Made by a program: the position numbers and the translations under genes
DNA from: Tuberibacillus sp. Marseille-P3662
GTDB lineage: Bacteria > Bacillota > Bacilli > Bacillales > Sporolactobacillaceae
Assembly: GCF_900178005.1 (NCBI RefSeq)
Contig: NZ_FXBS01000004.1
Location: forward strand, 248,001 to 312,000
Direction: 5' to 3'
Length of the DNA stretch: 64,000 nt
Shown: piece after piece, positions 8,437 to 17,220 of the stretch
Layout of the letters: each line of letters opens with the position of its first letter
How positions within the stretch are numbered: position 1 is the first letter of the stretch
Notes under the pieces: generated by a model
What the model was told of the DNA's origin: nothing
What the model saw: the letters and a program-made list of their open reading frames with translations, nothing else
The model's database searches: none

Positions 8437-9549
8437 ATGAAAAAAACGGTCATGTCGGTTACGGCTACTGCTGTTATTGCCACATCTTTGGCCATGCACA
8501 CGGACGCGGAAGCAGCTTCCTATAAGGTTAAAAAAGGGGACTCCCTTTGGAACATTGCTCAACAATATCATACGAGTGTTGCCGTTTTAAAATCGATTAA
8601 CGACCTTAACAGCACGATCATTTATCCTGATCAAATGATCCAAACGAGTAAAGGTTCATCCTCTAGCGCTAGTCCTTCGAGTTCCAGTAGTTCATCTGAT
8701 TCTCAATCATCTGGTGCTAAGAACATGAGTACATATACAGTCAAATCCGGTGATACGTTAAGCGGCATCGCTGCCGAACATCACATTTCTCTACAAGACC
8801 TTATGGACTGGAATAATATAAGCTCCAGTCTGATTCATCCTGGCGATGTTTTTAAAGTTTCTCAACCAGAGACAAGCTCTGACTCAAGTGAAACTGAACC
8901 AGTTCATCCCGATACTCCTGAGTCAACTGACAGCTCATCATCCGCTTATACTGTCAAGTCTGGAGATACCTTATCCTACATCGCACAAAAACATAACGTC
9001 TCTGTCGGTGATCTAAAGCAATGGAACAATCTATCTTCAGATTTGATTCTCGTTGGACAGTCCTTAACATTAAACGGAACGACTTCCGAATCTGATGACA
9101 GTACTTCAAATAGCGGTTCTTCAAATAGCAGTGCTTCAAATGATGACGGGGCTTCAAATATTGAACAAACTTCTGCTCATGCAGACTATAACGTCAATTC
9201 ACTTATTAGCGATGCGAAAGAGCAAGTTGGTACGGGATACGCATGGGGCGGCGCTTCGCCAAGCGGGTTCGACTGCAGCGGATTCATCCACTACATCTAC
9301 ACTAAAGCCGGGAAAGATATCAGACGTACCTCCAGTGATGGCTATTACAACCGCTCCTTCTATGTGAACGCACCGAAAAAAGGTGACCTTGTGTTTTTTG
9401 AAGACACTTATGAAAGTGGTATTTCTCACATGGGGATCTACATTGGGAATAACGAATTCATCCACGCTAGTTCTGACGGCGTCATGATTTCCAACTTAGA
9501 CAACCCATACTGGAGTAAACACTTCGATAGCTACAAACGATTCTTCTAA
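8437..9549 (+). CDS. Secreted LysM-NlpC/P60 peptidoglycan hydrolase (LytE/CwlS-like)
   Basis: About 370 residues from the ATG at 8437, which has GGGAGA six bases upstream and gives a clean signal peptide ([20 protein letters not shown], then cleavage near AEAA). Three LysM domains follow (starting about residues 28, 103 and 175; each has YxVKxGDxL), separated by Ser-rich linkers. A C-terminal NlpC/P60 domain (about 255-370) carries the catalytic FDCSGF cysteine and the histidine in SHMGIYIG. Such enzymes are D,L-endopeptidases that cut gamma-D-Glu-diaminopimelate in stem peptides during growth or cell separation. It is divergent from fliD. A TATAAT box at 8391-8396 could be its -10. Confidence 0.93.
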   Translation: MKKTVMSVTATAVIATSLAMHTDAEAASYKVKKGDSLWNIAQQYHTSVAVLKSINDLNSTIIYPDQMIQTSKGSSSSASPSSSSSSSDSQSSGAKNMSTYTVKSGDTLSGIAAEHHISLQDLMDWNNISSSLIHPGDVFKVSQPETSSDSSETEPVHPDTPESTDSSSSAYTVKSGDTLSYIAQKHNVSVGDLKQWNNLSSDLILVGQSLTLNGTTSESDDSTSNSGSSNSSASNDDGASNIEQTSAHADYNVNSLISDAKEQVGTGYAWGGASPSGFDCSGFIHYIYTKAGKDIRRTSSDGYYNRSFYVNAPKKGDLVFFEDTYESGISHMGIYIGNNEFIHASSDGVMISNLDNPYWSKHFDSYKRFF

Positions 9550-9582
9550 TGGAATTGGAAAAGCAGACCGAGGTTTATATGG

Positions 9583-9659
9583 TACCTCCTAAGTAGACAA
9601 AAAAAGAAACGGTTTTTACGATTTATAGTTTAATCCGTTTCAAGGACTACTAGGAGGTA
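9583..9659. repeat. Nested inverted repeat, possible IS end
   Basis: TACCTCCTAAGTAG (9583-9596) pairs with CTACTAGGAGGTA (9647-9659), and inside it GAAACGG (9606-9612) pairs with CCGTTTC (9635-9641). The layout, terminal repeat then A-tract then internal echo just before an ATG with a strong site, resembles the right end of the IS3-type element at 12630-12691. It may be the remnant end of another IS, or an attenuator-like hairpin. Confidence 0.4.
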
Positions 9660-9665
9660 TTTTTT

Positions 9666-9881
9666 ATGCAACCGAATCGATTCCATCATTCAAAACTAAA
9701 GCAGAAAATCCAAACATTTGTCAGTGTGCTTGGCCTGTTGATTTCCACTCTAGGCGGACGCTTTCCGCGGGCATGGCTTGAGCCTCCTCATGCTTCGCAC
9801 TGCGGGGTCTCAAGACTCATGCTATTCCCGCAGGAGTCGCCGCCTGCCGTTCCAATCAACGATGTTAACGTGCTGAATTGA
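9666..9881 (+). pseudogene. Short ORF broken by a dispersed repeat
   Basis: A 71-codon frame with an excellent AGGAGG site (about 9652-9658). Its first 28 codons are basic then hydrophobic (MQPNRFHHSKLKQKIQ, then FVSVLGLLI), but the rest is translation of the GC-rich repeat at 9743-9865. I read it as the start of a former gene, perhaps from a mobile element, interrupted by the repeat. It may not be expressed as a functional protein. Confidence 0.3.
9743..9865. repeat. Dispersed GC-rich Bacillaceae-type repeat, full copy
   Basis: About 120 bases, much richer in GC than the surroundings, containing GGCGGACGCTTTCCGCGGGC, a central pair GAGCCTCC/GGGGTCTC, and CCCGCAGGAGTCGCCGCC. The ends form an imperfect inverted repeat (GGCGGACGC near the left, GTCGCCGCC near the right). 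Elements with this architecture are interspersed in many Bacillaceae genomes; function unknown. A half copy lies at 4031-4115. Confidence 0.65.
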
Positions 9882-10000
9882 CAAACATTAATACAATAGA
9901 CCTTTGGATTGTTCAGATCAAGTATAAATATAAGCAATGATGAAATTGATTCAACCAAAAGAGGAGCCATTCCTGTATGGGGAAAAGTAGGTGATTTGAA

Positions 10001-10234
10001 ATGTCTATAAAAGTCCAAAGAAGTGAAAAAATCACATACTCTATATTGTTATGGATTATGCCAGTCATAGGGGCAATCGTAACTACTATAACAAAGTATG
10101 GGATTACCTTAAATATTGATTTGGATCCTTTTCCCGGAACCTATTGGATATCAATAGTTTGGTTTCTCATTGGTTTCCCTATTGATATGGTCTTAAGAAT
10201 AAAATATTATAGTACAGTCCACAATAAAAAGTGA
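10001..10234 (+). CDS. Small integral membrane protein, unknown
   Basis: Predicted 77 residues with two hydrophobic segments, about residues 12-33 (ITYSILLWIMPVIGAIV) and 47-65 (YWISIVWFLIGFPIDMVL), and basic termini. The ATG follows AGGTGATTTGAA. A good intrinsic terminator overlaps its stop codon, which supports a real, monocistronic gene. I do not recognise the family. It sits in the IS- and repeat-rich patch between the wall hydrolase and the flagellin locus. Confidence 0.6.
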   Translation: MSIKVQRSEKITYSILLWIMPVIGAIVTTITKYGITLNIDLDPFPGTYWISIVWFLIGFPIDMVLRIKYYSTVHNKK

Positions 10235-10260
10235 TCTCTATTTGAGGTCACTTTTTATTA
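10226..10260 (+). terminator. Terminator of the small membrane protein gene
   Basis: AAAAAGTGA (10226-10234) pairs with TCACTTTTT (10248-10256), then ATTATTAAT. The stem overlaps the stop codon of the gene at 10001-10234. Confidence 0.75.
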
Positions 10261-10304
10261 TTAATACTAAGTTAAATAATGTAGCAAATCCAAAATTATA
10301 TAAC

Positions 10305-10333
10305 TTGATTTTTGGTTCTTTGATGCCTATAAT
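10305..10333 (+). promoter_or_regulatory. Sigma-A promoter of predicted antisense RNA 2
   Basis: TTGATT (10305-10310), exactly 17 bases, then a perfect TATAAT (10328-10333). It fires toward the small toxin gene encoded on the other strand. The equivalent promoter at 39022-39050 has the same spacing and a perfect -10. Confidence 0.75.
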
Positions 10334-10339
10334 GAATTT

Positions 10340-10465
10340 TAAAAAGAACATCGGCGGCAACCGATGTTCTATAGCAGCTAACCGCATGAAGTGCGGTTGC
10401 CGATTCAGAAAGAAATAGCCTTCCCTACTCAGCCTAAATAATGCAGGGGTCTATTTCTTTTTTTT
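10340..10465 (+). ncRNA. Predicted antisense RNA to holin-like toxin 2 (RatA-like)
   Basis: The predicted transcript of about 125 nt runs from the promoter at 10305-10333 to a terminator in which GAAATAG (10412-10418) pairs with CTATTTC (10451-10457), followed by eight T. It contains two further hairpins, AGAACATCGG/CCGATGTTCT and AACCGCA/TGCGGTT. It converges on and overlaps the 3' end of the minus-strand toxin gene by about 30 bases, the arrangement of the B. subtilis txpA/ratA system. No protein frame with a ribosome site lies within. Transcription itself is inferred. Confidence 0.6.
10345..10370 (-). terminator. Terminator of toxin 2 mRNA
   Basis: Stem AGAACATCGG (10345-10354) with CCGATGTTCT (10361-10370). 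On the minus strand it is followed by TTTTTAAAATTC, suitable to end the toxin message about 65 bases past the stop codon. Confidence 0.7.
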
Positions 10466-10538
10466 GTGAGACAGCAATTACCGTGGCAACTAAAAGACCA
10501 AAACTGATCATTAAGTTCATGGTATGATATACTGTCAG
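10434..10538 (-). CDS. Putative holin-like toxin 2 (type I toxin), possible CTG start
   Basis: Read from a CTG at 10538 the product is 34 residues, (M)TVYHTMNLMISFGLLVATV and so on, aligning with the relatives at 4383 and 39274 over the whole V-Y-x-x-(L/M)-x-LM(I/V)-S-F-G pattern, with a QKK motif after the membrane helix. The first canonical start is an ATG at 10520, giving 28 residues without the conserved VY motif. Only a weak AGGGTAGG site lies upstream. Either CTG initiates poorly, or an original ATG has mutated and the toxin is decaying. The antisense RNA and terminator of the module are intact. Confidence 0.55.
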   Translation of the reverse strand: MTVYHTMNLMISFGLLVATVIAVSQKKEIDPCII

Positions 10539-10904
10539 ATGATCACTGCCTACCCTGCGTCATAGATCTTGCTTTGCTTAACCTGCCCTCTTCTTATTTC
10601 ATGAATTTTTTAACTATTCAAAAATAGAGGTGAAGCTTTGAAACTACCAAGCTACCGTAGTACTGTAACTTTTTTTTTAGTATGGATTTCATATTTCTAA
10701 TACTGAAATTCATTTAATTAAACATATAAACATGCTCTTTTAAGACTCAAAACAATTTGATATCTTTTGAAAATCAATAAATAAAATAGAAAACAAAAGT
10801 TTCCCATCATAAAACAAGCTCTCATATTCTGAGAAATACAATGAGTAAATTTTCTTATTTAATATATTTTTTGTATAATAGTATCAAGAAAAGAGGTGAT
10901 GATT
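10539..10904. other. AT-rich intergenic region, no clear gene
   Basis: No convincing gene in these 366 bases. The only item is a 20-codon frame from TTG at 10638 to 10700 (starting MKLPSYRSTV) with AGAGGTGAAGC ahead of it, which could be the stub of a membrane protein gene. TATAATA at 10874 is a likely -10 box for the small zinc-ribbon gene that follows. Confidence 0.4.
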
Positions 10905-11045
10905 ATGACAAAGACCCAGATAAACTGTCCTCTTTGTGGGAACAGAATTAAAATTATAGGGTATATTTCTTTTGGTATACAATACGGATACTGTACTAAC
11001 ACTATTTGCAAAAGCCCTTATCCAGTATTCCACAAAAAGCAATAA
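10905..11045 (+). CDS. 46-aa zinc-ribbon-like protein
   Basis: A 46-codon frame with AAGAGGTGAT five bases before the ATG and a TATAAT box about 26 bases upstream. The product begins MTKTQINCPLCGNRIK and has a second pair YC-TNTIC, so Cys-x2-Cys and Cys-x4-Cys could bind one zinc. Small ribbons of this kind occur in many Firmicutes, often near mobile elements, with no known role. No partner gene is adjacent. Confidence 0.5.
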   Translation: MTKTQINCPLCGNRIKIIGYISFGIQYGYCTNTICKSPYPVFHKKQ

Positions 11046-11567
11046 CTACTACCTATTCTTATTAATGTAAATTTATTATAATAATAGGTACCTCTCAATT
11101 TGTACCCACCTTATTTTTAAAATAACGGCTCTTCGTCATTTTTTGTGTCACTCACACATTTCCAATGCTTTTAATAACCCATTTTCTTCCCTTGTTCATG
11201 CCAATCACCTAGCTTCTAAAGTGAGAGGGTCAAGGGCGTCCTTGACGCTTGAACGGAAGCAGCTTATCATGCCACGAGATGAAGAAGGTCTGTATCTCGT
11301 TGTCTTTGGCCATAACTCCAGTTTCACATGAACTCTAAAGTGTTCACAGATAAAATCAAATACGCTTTGATTGGTCCCCTTGTCCTAGCATAAAAGTGCA
11401 TGAATATTCTAATATATTAAATTCCCAAATGATGAAAACTGGCTGTTCATAACTGGCTTCCAACCATTTGAACCACATGATATTTTGAAAGCCTTGAAAT
11501 ATCGCTGTTTGACAGCTCATGACTATTGTGCGAATGGTTCTAGGAGGTAAAACAGAAGAGTGACCCA
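11046..11567. other. Unassigned region left of the IS3-type element
   Basis: About 520 bases with no supportable gene. A 62-codon plus-strand frame (11143-11331) lacks a ribosome site. The last 110 bases show a partial plus-strand frame (PFEPHDILKALKYRC) ending at a stop just before the IS, perhaps a stub of a disrupted gene or older transposon. I could not identify either. Confidence 0.4.
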
Positions 11568-11607
11568 GAGTAAAATGTACCCTTTGTAAATGACATTAAA
11601 AAAAGAG

Positions 11608-12340
11608 TTATGCTACATTTAGAAGATGATTCCTGTATTGAACAGGGGTCATCTTTTTTAAATGCCATTGATATCTATAATCATTGTAATAGGTCATATA
11701 TGATTTGATTTCTCTTTTCAACTGTTTCAGTGTTTCGCAAGGTTTAATAAATGCCTCATCCTTAAAATGTCCAAAAAAGGATTCCTGAGGGGCATTATCC
11801 CAACAGTTCCCTCGTCTTGACATCGATTGTCCTATACCGTATTTCTTAACTAACTTTTGAAAAGTGGGGTTAGTATAATGAAAACCTTGATCCGAATGAA
11901 TAAAGGATCCAATTTGCTAACTTTATTCTTCTATTATTTTTCAACTTATATAACGTATCTGTCGCCATATCTAATGTAATACGGTCAGAAACGTTGTAGG
12001 CTAGTATTTCGTTAGTCGAGCCGTCTTTAATAGTGGACAGGTAAGCTTTTTTACCTTTGCCATAAAATAAATAAGTAATATCTGTAAGCAACACCTTCCC
12101 AGGCTTATCCTGCTTAAATTGTTGGTTTAATAAATTAGGTAATACAGTGTGTTCCTTTGTTGCTTTAGCCATTCTTCGATATGGATTTGCTTTTCTAATT
12201 GGACAGATAATATTGTATTTCTTCATGATTCTACGGATCCGTTTTAGGTTATAAATGATTTTAAAATGACCTTTTAATGTCATTTTAATTTGTCTCACTT
12301 GGTCTTCCAGAGTTACCTTTACGTGTATCTTGAAGTCCAT
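11608..12340 (-). pseudogene. IS3-family transposase orfB, frameshifted and 5'-deleted
   Basis: Two overlapping-phase pieces encode the integrase (DDE) domain. The first (12340 to about 11900) has KPGKVLLTDITYL with the first catalytic Asp. After a frameshift near 11905 the frame continues with SDQGFHYTNPTFQ (second Asp), MSRRGNCWDNAPQESFFGHF (catalytic Glu) and the typical TYYNDYRYQWHLKKMTPV tail. The N-terminal part of orfB is missing, joined directly to orfA remains, which indicates an internal deletion. Confidence 0.82.
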
Positions 12341-12590
12341 TTATTCCAGACTCTTTGTAGGCAACACGCCAACGATAAGCAGCCATTTCCATGCGTTTCT
12401 TACCGATAATATCTATATTGAAGCCTGATTCTTCGAAAATCTGTCTAGGTAATTTCCCATTTTCACGTTATATTATAAGTTTACGCTTAAATGCGTCTGT
12501 ATAGGTGATTCCTTTTTCACTAACTGACTTCACAAATGGATTAGCAGCTAACTGCTTTATTTCTTTATCCCTCAATAACATATTACTCAT
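12341..12590 (-). pseudogene. IS3-family orfA with in-frame stop
   Basis: From the ATG at 12590 (MSNMLLRDKEIKQLAANPFV) the frame reads an orfA-type helix-turn-helix protein, interrupted by TAA at 12468-12470 and then continuing RENGKLPRQIFEESGFNIDI in the same frame. It runs without its normal end into the orfB remains. Non-functional as it stands. Confidence 0.7.
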
Positions 12591-12760
12591 CGTCAATCAT
12601 TTCCTCATCCCAGTGTTTTTCTTCATTATACATAAAAGTACCCCATAGGGTAGACTCTTTTTTTAGTGTCTACTCTATAGGGTACATTTTAGAGCTCGAC
12701 GATCGACACCCATTTCTATCCGATTATCATCAATACCAACTACACTTAAAAGTTCTGTCT

Positions 12761-12979
12761 CTATAAGTGTTTGGTTAGCGATATCATAATAAATCCGTTA
12801 ATTGTTTTGTAGCTAATATTCAACTGACGGTTGACATAACTGATTGTGCTATCTTTGCACCTATCAAAAACGTGCTGCCGTATACTATAGGTTTGATTTT
12901 TATTCTGTGGAATGGAATCATGGATTCGCTGAAGACTTCCTGACGGTTCAAGCATCGACAACGCTTGGTATAAACCCAT
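12761..12979 (-). pseudogene. ISL3-type transposase fragment
   Basis: A 72-codon frame with HVFDRCKDSTISYVNRQLNI followed by SYKTING, the pattern of the helix-turn-helix part of ISL3-family transposases (RCK-x-STIxYVxxQLN-x-SYKT). Downstream, in a shifted frame, IETELLSVVGIDDNRI resembles the start of the ISL3 DDE domain (GIDE) and runs up to the right end of the IS3-type element. The rest of the gene is missing, so it is a fragment interrupted by the later insertion. The family call is moderate. Confidence 0.5.
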
Positions 12980-13324
12980 AAATATAACAGTGACAAATCA
13001 ATATTGGATTTTACTCGCTATTTCCTCCATTTCTTGATGTAGGTCTGCTGAAAAGGTTTGCCAAGACATAGCGGTTTTTTAGCCAAATGTTGAATTTTAA
13101 CACCAAATGACCATGAATCAGTAATAGTTGATAGTAAAACTTATGTTTATCTATTCTTCTTATATAAGGGTATCTGTGTATATTTAAAAGTATGCTCTTA
13201 AATAAGTCTTATCATTGTCAGGTAACGTTACCAGGGGGACCGAGAAAACATTTCCTGAACTGTGATAAGATTTTTTCCAAGATGCCACCTCTAAGACTAT
13301 TTCATTAATGTATCCATTATATTA
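12980..13324. other. Degenerate IS-flanking region with a perfect palindrome
   Basis: No intact gene. Scattered minus-strand pieces near 13050-13110 look like further transposase debris in several frames. A perfect 12-base palindrome GGTAACGTTACC lies at 13221-13232, within a wider CTTATCA...TGATAAG inverted repeat (13208-13268) just downstream of the sulfotransferase gene; with no T-run it is not a convincing terminator. Confidence 0.4.
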
Positions 13325-15208
13325 CTACCAATCAAACGTTTTCACATAACCTAATTCGACTAGTAATTGCCCCCCAATTTGCTTGAAGTTTTCCTTATCT
13401 TGCTGCGAAAGTTGTTTTTCCCATCTATTCTTGGATTTTGTATATAACTTCTTAGACACCTGTTTTGTACTGGATTCTTCTGGTTCATAGCCTCGGTCAA
13501 CTTGATCATAATTTAGAACTTCAGGGGACCATGGCTCACCAATAAAGTTTAGGACAGTTTGTATGATTTGTTCTGGTTGATTTATCAAGTCTTCATATTT
13601 AATAGTCAAAACATTATCTCTCAATTGCGGATGATTAGAATCATTTATAGCCTTATTAACAACTTGAGCCCAGTATTTGGCCGCATTTTTGATATTTTGA
13701 ACATACCAGAGAGGTTTTCCTTGAAAATCCCGCCAATTCATCTCTACTAAAGATGATGCAACATCTCTACCATCCCTAACAACATGAATAAACTTTGCCT
13801 TGGGAAAGATATTGGCAAGTTCTTTCATGATTAATACATTGTGAGGGGTTTTCTCTATAATTCTATCCGCTTTTGACCAATTTTTGAATTTCCGAAAGAA
13901 GCCACTGACAAAGGTAGCGTATATATCATTAATATCACTTTTTTCTAAATGGTATGAATGCATAATTGAGGTTAGCTGATTCGTTTGGTTATATAAATCG
14001 GAGATCATTGGCAACAATTTCAACTCTGGACCTGAACAAAGGTTTGGATGTGCATTAAGCATCACTCTTAATAACGTTGTACCCGAACGACCCGCACCAC
14101 CAACAAAAATTGGTGATTCTTCTTTTCCACTGTAATGTTCCGGAATAGATCCTGCAAGGCTTTCATTAATTTCAATTCGAGATTCTTTACACATCTCTTT
14201 AAGACCCAATATGTTGATCATTTCCTCATAAATAGTGTCAAATGAATAACTATTTTTCACTTTTTTAATTTGTTTCAACATTTGACAATAATTTGATTGA
14301 ATGTCATCAACATTTTGTAATATTAATCCAGCATGTAATTGCTCATTTGAATGGACTAACTTTTGAAAACCAATGTAGTCCGCAAACTCCTTTATATTGT
14401 CATCTTTACAAATTGAAATAAAAGGCTTACCAACGGAAGCTGACAATACACTTACATCATTATCTGTATTAATGGTTAACAAAGATTGATTTATTAATCG
14501 CTTTAGTCGGTTCAAACTGCTTGTTTCTTCAATTATCGATAAACGATCTTCGGTGAATTTCTCACCGAAAAACTTAATGTATTTTCGTGCCTTTAAGTTT
14601 AGCGGGTTAAGAGTAATTAAATAACCTTTATTCAATAAAATTTGTATAGCTATTTCAAACTGTTCTTCGGTATGTTCGTCTAATTGTTGATCAATATTAA
14701 CTAATATGTCCTCTGATTCATTCTTTTGTATTTCTATAGAATCTCTGGATAAAAACAAGGGATTGGCCAAAGTCCAAATGTCTTTATTTCTACTCTCTAC
14801 TAAAGAAACAACATGATTTTTAGTTTTGTAATCTCTAACTGAAACAGCATTTAGATCTAATAAAAGCTCACTTAATTCATTACTTTGTTCTTCAATCTTA
14901 TCTGTCGAGCCAAATCCTGTACACCAAGATACGATTGGAATATTGAAATTCGCTGCTCTATGATATATATTCAAAATTTCATTTAAACCAAAATACGGGC
15001 CTGAACCTATTATAATCAAATCATATTTTTCAATATCAAAATCATAATTTTCTTGAATAATGTATAAATCTATATTTATTTGAGCATTTATACGTTTATC
15101 TTGCAGAAAACGATAAAAAGACTCTTTAAAAACATAATAATACCATTCAACATTTGACTTACCTAGATCGGATACTCCAAGGTATAAAATTTTTTTTAAT
15201 TCACTCAT
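13325..15208 (-). CDS. Pyruvyltransferase-like/sulfotransferase fusion, candidate flagellin-glycan modifier
   Basis: Predicted 627 residues in two parts. Residues 1-340 resemble the polysaccharide pyruvyltransferase (CsaB-like) fold: ILYLGVSDLGKSNVEWYYYV, DLIIIGSGPYFGLNE and SWCTGFGS. Residues about 360-620 are a sulfotransferase: GGAGRSGTTLLRVM near residue 370 matches the 5'-phosphosulfate loop and HVVRDGRDVASSLVEMNW near 475 the 3'-phosphate-binding motif of PAPS-dependent enzymes. The start overlaps the stop of the upstream glycosyltransferase by 4 bases. Both genes follow hag on the same strand and are distinctly AT-rich. A role in sulfating or pyruvylating flagellin glycan is inferred from position. 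A pure sugar sulfotransferase for another surface glycan is the alternative. Confidence 0.72.
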   Translation of the reverse strand: MSELKKILYLGVSDLGKSNVEWYYYVFKESFYRFLQDKRINAQINIDLYIIQENYDFDIEKYDLIIIGSGPYFGLNEILNIYHRAANFNIPIVSWCTGFGSTDKIEEQSNELSELLLDLNAVSVRDYKTKNHVVSLVESRNKDIWTLANPLFLSRDSIEIQKNESEDILVNIDQQLDEHTEEQFEIAIQILLNKGYLITLNPLNLKARKYIKFFGEKFTEDRLSIIEETSSLNRLKRLINQSLLTINTDNDVSVLSASVGKPFISICKDDNIKEFADYIGFQKLVHSNEQLHAGLILQNVDDIQSNYCQMLKQIKKVKNSYSFDTIYEEMINILGLKEMCKESRIEINESLAGSIPEHYSGKEESPIFVGGAGRSGTTLLRVMLNAHPNLCSGPELKLLPMISDLYNQTNQLTSIMHSYHLEKSDINDIYATFVSGFFRKFKNWSKADRIIEKTPHNVLIMKELANIFPKAKFIHVVRDGRDVASSLVEMNWRDFQGKPLWYVQNIKNAAKYWAQVVNKAINDSNHPQLRDNVLTIKYEDLINQPEQIIQTVLNFIGEPWSPEVLNYDQVDRGYEPEESSTKQVSKKLYTKSKNRWEKQLSQQDKENFKQIGGQLLVELGYVKTFDW

Positions 15209-17148
15209 AGTGTACTAACATCCTTTAAATGATTGGATACAAAATTAGATTTAGGAAAGTAAACAGATGCTTTCTGAGTAATCTCCTTGAGTTTATCAAA
15301 ATAATTGTTTTGCAGACATACCATTATTGATATTTCGTAAACTCTATAGTCATTTGGCACAATATTTTGGGCGTCTTTAAAAAAGTCTAACGCTAAATCA
15401 TACTGCTTTTCTTTGTATAGGCTTTTTCCCATTTTTATTAATACTTCACCTATAACATTCTCCGGTAAATTATCATGCTCTTTCAAGTATTGATTATAGT
15501 ATTCAACAGCTGAATTATAATTTTCATAGTGGAACAAAAGATCTGCGACTTCTTTATATATGTTTAATTCCGAAATAACTTCCGAAAACGAATCAATATT
15601 ATTTTTACTCATCTGCAAATATTTATTGATAATATTTAATATTTCTTTTTTATCTATGGAAAGCAACTGATTATTTTTATAAAGACTATATTCAATATAT
15701 CTCTTTAGTGAAGGGTTGGTAATCAAAGAATAATTCTCTAATAATTGTGGATTTTTCGATTGCTGAGATGCTATAATACCATAAATTGCATATTCATTGT
15801 TATAATTTTCAACATACAATTGTTTGAACGATTCTGCGGCAACTTCATAATCCCTTTTTAACAGCTTTAAAAAAGCTTTTTCCTTTTTTAAGTAACCACC
15901 CCCAGCTACACCAAATTGACTAATGTAATATTCAGCAAGTAAAGGATTACTTATAGACAACGCCGCTTTTATTAAATATAAAGTCTCTTTTTGATTTTTT
16001 AAATTGTAAACTTGTTCAACGAATGAAATGATGTCATCTTCTTTTTCACGTTTACCTAGGATGTGCAATAATTTTTTTAAGGACGAAAACTGAAATTTGT
16101 TTTGTTTTAAGGACTCAACGTAGTTACTCACACTTTTATGGAGATTATTAATTTCATAGTATAGGTCACCCAGAGACTTAAAGACAGTATCTAAATGTAA
16201 ATGTGCACTTGACTGTGAATTCAACACATTATCTAGATATTGAATACCAGTCTCGAATGATTGGATGGCATCATGGTAATGATAGTCTTTCATTAACAGT
16301 TCTCCGGCACGGAAATGAAAGTCAGGGAAATCAGGTTTGTTTTCTAATGCCTCCCTAAGAGTATCCCAAACTTCACTTTTGGAGAACTTTAGATTTAATT
16401 TGATTCCAATTATGTTTAAATAATTTTTTTCATAAATACCGATATTTTTAGAGTTACAATATTTGTTAACAAGGTAAGCGTAATCTAATGCTTTTTCCAA
16501 GTTATTATTCATCATATAAGCTTCAGAAATATAAAAACACAAATCACTATCATCTGGTTTTTTATTTAATTCCTCTAATAATAGCTTTAAATTTCGCTCA
16601 CCTTTGTTTTTTTCAAGGCGTGCTGAACTCGAATAACCAGTATGAATAATTTTAATGTATTTAGTTGCATTAAGACTTTTGGCTTTCGCTTTTCTATGAT
16701 AAACATATTCATGAATTGCCCCTTTATATTTTATATCAGAGTCGTTTTTAAATATTCGAATGGCAGGTAATGTATTTTGAAATACCCGTCTATCCTTATC
16801 GTAATTTGTAAGAAGGCTAAAAATCAGATTGCATTTTTGGCTTTGAGCCTCCCTTAAAATTTGTCCAAAATACTGCAAGCTATCTTTTGTGATATATTCA
16901 TCCGCATCCAAGAAAATAATCCAATCTCCCGTTGCTTTTGAAAGGGCAAAATTTCTTGCTTTAGCAAAATGATCAATCCATTCAAAAAAGTAAATTTTTG
17001 CGTTGTACTTTCTTGCCATTTGAATGGTGTTATCAGTTGATCCTGTATCAACCACTATTATTTCCGATACACTAGATTGAAGGCTATCTAAACAAAATGA
17101 TAAATTCTTTTCTTCATTTTTTGTGATAACACATGCAGTTACCCTCAT
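15205..17148 (-). CDS. Family 2 glycosyltransferase with TPR repeats, candidate flagellin glycosyltransferase
   Basis: About 647 residues from the ATG at 17148, preferred over one at 17166 because AAAGGG lies 9 bases ahead. Residues 1-200 are a GT-A glycosyltransferase: VTACVITKNEEKNLSFCLDS, VVDTGSTDNT, and the metal-binding FLDADEY. The remainder is helical, with tetratricopeptide-like repeats (for example NAVEYYNQYLKEH-type units near residue 560-640). GT2-TPR proteins directly downstream of flagellin genes are known or suspected O-glycosyltransferases of flagellin in other Firmicutes. It starts about 100 bases after hag behind an imperfect hairpin, so partial read-through from the hag promoter is likely. 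AT-rich codon use suggests horizontal origin. Confidence 0.78.
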   Translation of the reverse strand: MRVTACVITKNEEKNLSFCLDSLQSSVSEIIVVDTGSTDNTIQMARKYNAKIYFFEWIDHFAKARNFALSKATGDWIIFLDADEYITKDSLQYFGQILREAQSQKCNLIFSLLTNYDKDRRVFQNTLPAIRIFKNDSDIKYKGAIHEYVYHRKAKAKSLNATKYIKIIHTGYSSSARLEKNKGERNLKLLLEELNKKPDDSDLCFYISEAYMMNNNLEKALDYAYLVNKYCNSKNIGIYEKNYLNIIGIKLNLKFSKSEVWDTLREALENKPDFPDFHFRAGELLMKDYHYHDAIQSFETGIQYLDNVLNSQSSAHLHLDTVFKSLGDLYYEINNLHKSVSNYVESLKQNKFQFSSLKKLLHILGKREKEDDIISFVEQVYNLKNQKETLYLIKAALSISNPLLAEYYISQFGVAGGGYLKKEKAFLKLLKRDYEVAAESFKQLYVENYNNEYAIYGIIASQQSKNPQLLENYSLITNPSLKRYIEYSLYKNNQLLSIDKKEILNIINKYLQMSKNNIDSFSEVISELNIYKEVADLLFHYENYNSAVEYYNQYLKEHDNLPENVIGEVLIKMGKSLYKEKQYDLALDFFKDAQNIVPNDYRVYEISIMVCLQNNYFDKLKEITQKASVYFPKSNFVSNHLKDVSTL

Positions 17149-17220
17149 TCTAAATTTCCCTTTCATTTTTAATTATATATAACTAAAAAGAAACTCTCGT
17201 TTTTAAAATTGAAAATAAGT

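Larger units (their letters stand above)
11571..12691 (-). mobile_element. Defective IS3-family (IS150-group) insertion sequence
   Basis: The ends are imperfect inverted repeats of about 38 bases: both read inward TAAAATGTACCC and, further in, TAAAAAAAGAGT. Flanking GAG triplets (11568-11570 and 12692-12694) fit a 3-bp target duplication. At 1121 bp it is shorter than complete IS150-group elements (roughly 1.4-1.5 kb), and both reading frames are damaged, so it cannot move unaided. It is inserted beside, probably within, a fragment of an ISL3-type transposase gene. Confidence 0.82.

Noticed and set aside
10638-10700. 20-codon frame from TTG with AGAGGTGAAGC ahead
   Set aside because: Too short and unlike the toxin family; may be a stub of a membrane protein gene, so not listed as a gene.
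11143-11331. 62-codon plus-strand ORF in the IS-rich patch
   Set aside because: No ribosome site, no recognisable domain, and it lies among transposon debris; treated as non-coding.
13221-13232. GGTAACGTTACC palindrome as terminator of the sulfotransferase gene
   Set aside because: The palindrome is perfect but has no T-tract on the minus strand and lies 90 bases downstream; kept only as an unexplained site.
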